From: Methanoregula sp. PtaU1.Bin051
GTDB lineage: Archaea > Halobacteriota > Methanomicrobia > Methanomicrobiales > Methanospirillaceae
DNA length: 42,864 bases
NCBI GenBank assembly: GCA_002067895.1
Contig: MVRE01000010.1
Location: 1-42,864, forward strand
Direction: 5' to 3'
Part shown: piece after piece, positions 41,028 through 42,864 of the stretch
Layout of the letters: every line of letters begins with the position of its first letter
Numbering within the stretch: position 1 is the first letter of the stretch
Made by a program: the position numbers and the translations under genes
The notes under the pieces: generated by a model
Seen by the model: the letters and a program-made list of their open reading frames with translations, nothing else
What the model was told of the DNA's origin: nothing
The model's database searches: none

Positions 41028-42499
41028 GCTATTTCGACAAGATCCTGATCGCCAACCGTGGTGAAATTGCCATCCGTGTCATGCGGGCATGTCGGGAGCT
41101 GGATATCGAAACCGTCGCAATTTACTCCGAAGCCGATAAGAATGCACTTCATGTAAAATATGCTGATGAGGCATTCAATGTTGGTGAAGCGCATCCCTCT
41201 AAAAGTTACCTGAACATGGATCGGATCATGGATATTGCCCATAAATCCGGTGCAGAAGCAGTTCATCCTGGCTACGGATTTCTTGCTGAGAACCCAAAGT
41301 TCGCTGCGCTCTGTGAAAAAGAGGGGATTATTTTTATCGGACCGTCAGCAAAGACAATCGATCTGATGGGGTCAAAGCTGGGCAGCAAGCATATGATGGA
41401 AGAGGCCGGTGTGCCGGTCCTTCCCTACACCCCCAGAGGTGTAAAATCGGCAGAAGAGGCATCTGATATCGCCGATAAAATTGGATATCCGATTATTGTC
41501 AAAGCAAGTGCCGGTGGAGGTGGTATCGGGATGCAGATTGTACCGGATCCATCATCTCTTGAGGAGGCAATCGAAAAGGGCATGCGCACAGCAAAATCTG
41601 CATTCGGAGATTCCACGGTATTTCTTGAAAAATATCTCGTAAAACCGCGTCACATCGAACTGCAGGTTCTCGCTGATTCCTATGGCAACAGGATTCACCT
41701 CTTTGAGCGTGAATGTTCAATCCAGCGAAGGCACCAGAAACTTGTCGAAGAGTCTCCCTGCCCGATCATGACACCCGAACTGCGGGAAAAAATGGCAGAC
41801 TCCGCACTCACTGTTGCTAAGGTATCGGGTTATACGAATGCTGGTACAGTCGAATTCCTGTATTCTGACGGCAATTACTATTTCATGGAGATGAATACCC
41901 GCCTTCAGGTCGAACACACCATCACCGAGATGGTGACCGGTATTGACATCGTCCATCAGCAGATGCGGATAGCTGCTGAAGAAGAACTTCAGTATGTTCA
42001 GGATGATGTACGGATCCGGGGTCATGCGCTCGAATGCCGGATCAATGCCGAGGATCCGCTGAACAATTTCGCAGCCGATCCGGGCAAAATCCAGCGCTAT
42101 CGTTCACCCGGAGGTCCCGGCATCAGGCTCGATTCAGGTATCCATATGGGATATGCGATCCCACCGAATTACGATTCGATGATTGCCAAGCTCTGCGCAT
42201 GGAGTGGCGACCGGACAACGGCAATCAAACGAATGAGACGTGCAATATCCGAGTATGTCATTCTCGGTGTCAAAACAACCCTTCCGTTGCATTATGCAAT
42301 CATGAACAATCCGGAGTTTATAGCTGGTAATACACACACCCATTTCCTGCAGGAAGAGCATATCGCACGTACTCTCGAACGATATCAGCGGGATGAGGAG
42401 ACCCGTATGCAGACACTTGCAGGTTCTTTCGGTAAAGAAAAGAAAGTTGCAGCAATTACAGCTGCAGTCAATTCATACCTGCAGGGAAAAACGCCTTAA
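41024..42499 (+). CDS. pycA: Pyruvate carboxylase subunit A (biotin carboxylase)
   Basis: Uses ATP and bicarbonate to carboxylate biotin on PycB. The 491-aa protein has the family start DKILIANRGEIAIRV, HPGYGFLAEN, the ATP-grasp Gly loop KASAGGGGIGM, ERECSIQRRHQKL and the metal/bicarbonate motif FMEMNTRLQVEH, then the C-terminal biotin carboxylase domain (ALECRINAEDP). The length is typical, so the adjacent transposase has not shortened it noticeably. The two stop codons overlap (42496-42499). Start ATG 41024 is coupled to pycB. Confidence 0.96.
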   Translation: MSYFDKILIANRGEIAIRVMRACRELDIETVAIYSEADKNALHVKYADEAFNVGEAHPSKSYLNMDRIMDIAHKSGAEAVHPGYGFLAENPKFAALCEKEGIIFIGPSAKTIDLMGSKLGSKHMMEEAGVPVLPYTPRGVKSAEEASDIADKIGYPIIVKASAGGGGIGMQIVPDPSSLEEAIEKGMRTAKSAFGDSTVFLEKYLVKPRHIELQVLADSYGNRIHLFERECSIQRRHQKLVEESPCPIMTPELREKMADSALTVAKVSGYTNAGTVEFLYSDGNYYFMEMNTRLQVEHTITEMVTGIDIVHQQMRIAAEEELQYVQDDVRIRGHALECRINAEDPLNNFAADPGKIQRYRSPGGPGIRLDSGIHMGYAIPPNYDSMIAKLCAWSGDRTTAIKRMRRAISEYVILGVKTTLPLHYAIMNNPEFIAGNTHTHFLQEEHIARTLERYQRDEETRMQTLAGSFGKEKKVAAITAAVNSYLQGKTP

Positions 42500-42864
42500 A
42501 AAAACAAAAACATGGCTTTGTAGAATTCCTCAATGACAATCAGAACAGAAATCCCCTTCCTTAATCTTGAGAGGTTATAGAGGATCACCTTGATTTTAAT
42601 CTCCTTGACCTGGAGTCGGTATTTTCTTGCTTTCAGGGATTCCCCGAACTTTCTTTTCAAGACGGAGAACACGGTTTCGACCTTAATCCGTTGATAGTAT
42701 AGTTCCGGATCGAACAACACCCTCATTCTTCGGCGGTAATAACCGGAGATCCGTTTCCTTTCTCTCTCCCGGATCGGGATGAGCGAACAAGAGTTCAGCG
42801 TATCCCGGATCAGCCGGTGGATCTCTTCGGAGTCGTATCCGTTGTCCATGACATAGAGGTCAGA
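42496..42864 (-). CDS. IS4/IS5-type transposase, C-terminal part (runs off the right edge)
   Basis: A DDE-type transposase, open to the window end (first codons SDLYVMDNGYDS). The visible 122 codons include the middle catalytic Asp region MDNGYD and the Glu region RIKVETVFSVLKRKFGESL with the usual Tyr/Arg-rich spacer, then the conserved tail ILYNLSRL...VIEEFYKA. The family is shared with the fragment at 1-93, which points the opposite way. Its stop lies inside the last codons of pycA, so no terminal inverted repeat fits between the two genes. The N-terminal part and the IS ends are outside the window. Confidence 0.85.
   Translation of the reverse strand, partial: SDLYVMDNGYDSEEIHRLIRDTLNSCSLIPIRERERKRISGYYRRRMRVLFDPELYYQRIKVETVFSVLKRKFGESLKARKYRLQVKEIKIKVILYNLSRLRKGISVLIVIEEFYKAMFLFF

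Noticed and set aside
1-42864. CRISPR array or prophage
   Set aside because: No regularly spaced repeats and no phage structural, integrase or Cas genes were seen.

Overview
The window is chromosomal DNA of a methanogenic archaeon, most likely order Methanomicrobiales (Methanoregula-like; this placement is inference). Supporting genes: a TATA-binding protein, MCM and two RFC small subunits; mptD for methanopterin; F420-dependent NpdG; PycAB; the archaeal CoA route (pantoate kinase plus phosphopantothenate synthetase); DUF3821 surface proteins; class III-signal pilins; archaeal SecDF; archease/RtcB. Promoters show TATA elements and many transcripts look leaderless or nearly so.

Layout. 1-1170 is a gene-poor accessory strip: the 3' end of a transposase gene, an AT-rich reading-frame remnant, a decayed tRNA-Leu copy, an intact tRNA-Leu(CAG) and a GC-rich multi-hairpin locus that looks like an unrecognised structured RNA. 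1171-3030 encodes an acyl-CoA synthetase with a ribbon-helix-helix DNA-binding domain fused to its N-terminus, preceded by phased GCACC repeats; this is the most unusual gene here. 3442-3996 is tbp. 4031-8272 (minus) is a repair operon: RPA-associated protein, its phosphoesterase and an Lhr-type helicase. 8337-11155 (minus) holds three cell-surface proteins. 11290-22389 (plus) is a long housekeeping run: rfcS, mcm, mptD, a TatD-like hydrolase, DUF424, NMD3, a Trm5/Taw2 methyltransferase, coaBC, pantoate kinase, phosphopantothenate synthetase, a second RFC small subunit and a SAM methyltransferase. 22433-24799 (minus) has an AIR-synthase-like protein and a TPR protein. 25140-26196 has two pilin-like genes. 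26220-28047 has rubredoxin, DUF99 and an AglJ-like glycosyltransferase. 28065-31985 (minus) has a broken class II aldolase, npdG, thioredoxin, secD and secF.

32200-42499 (plus) is the second long run. A DUF2551 winged-helix gene with a perfect operator-like palindrome leads into archease-RtcB (RNA ligation), two little-known genes and birA. A 10-bp inverted repeat between birA and bioY fits a BirA operator. It precedes bioY-ecfA-ecfA-ecfT (biotin uptake) and then pycB-pycA, the biotin enzyme that consumes the vitamin, so biotin sensing, uptake, attachment and use sit together. The window closes inside a second transposase gene of the same family as the one at its left edge, pointing inward.

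All family assignments come from reading motifs by eye; no database search was run.
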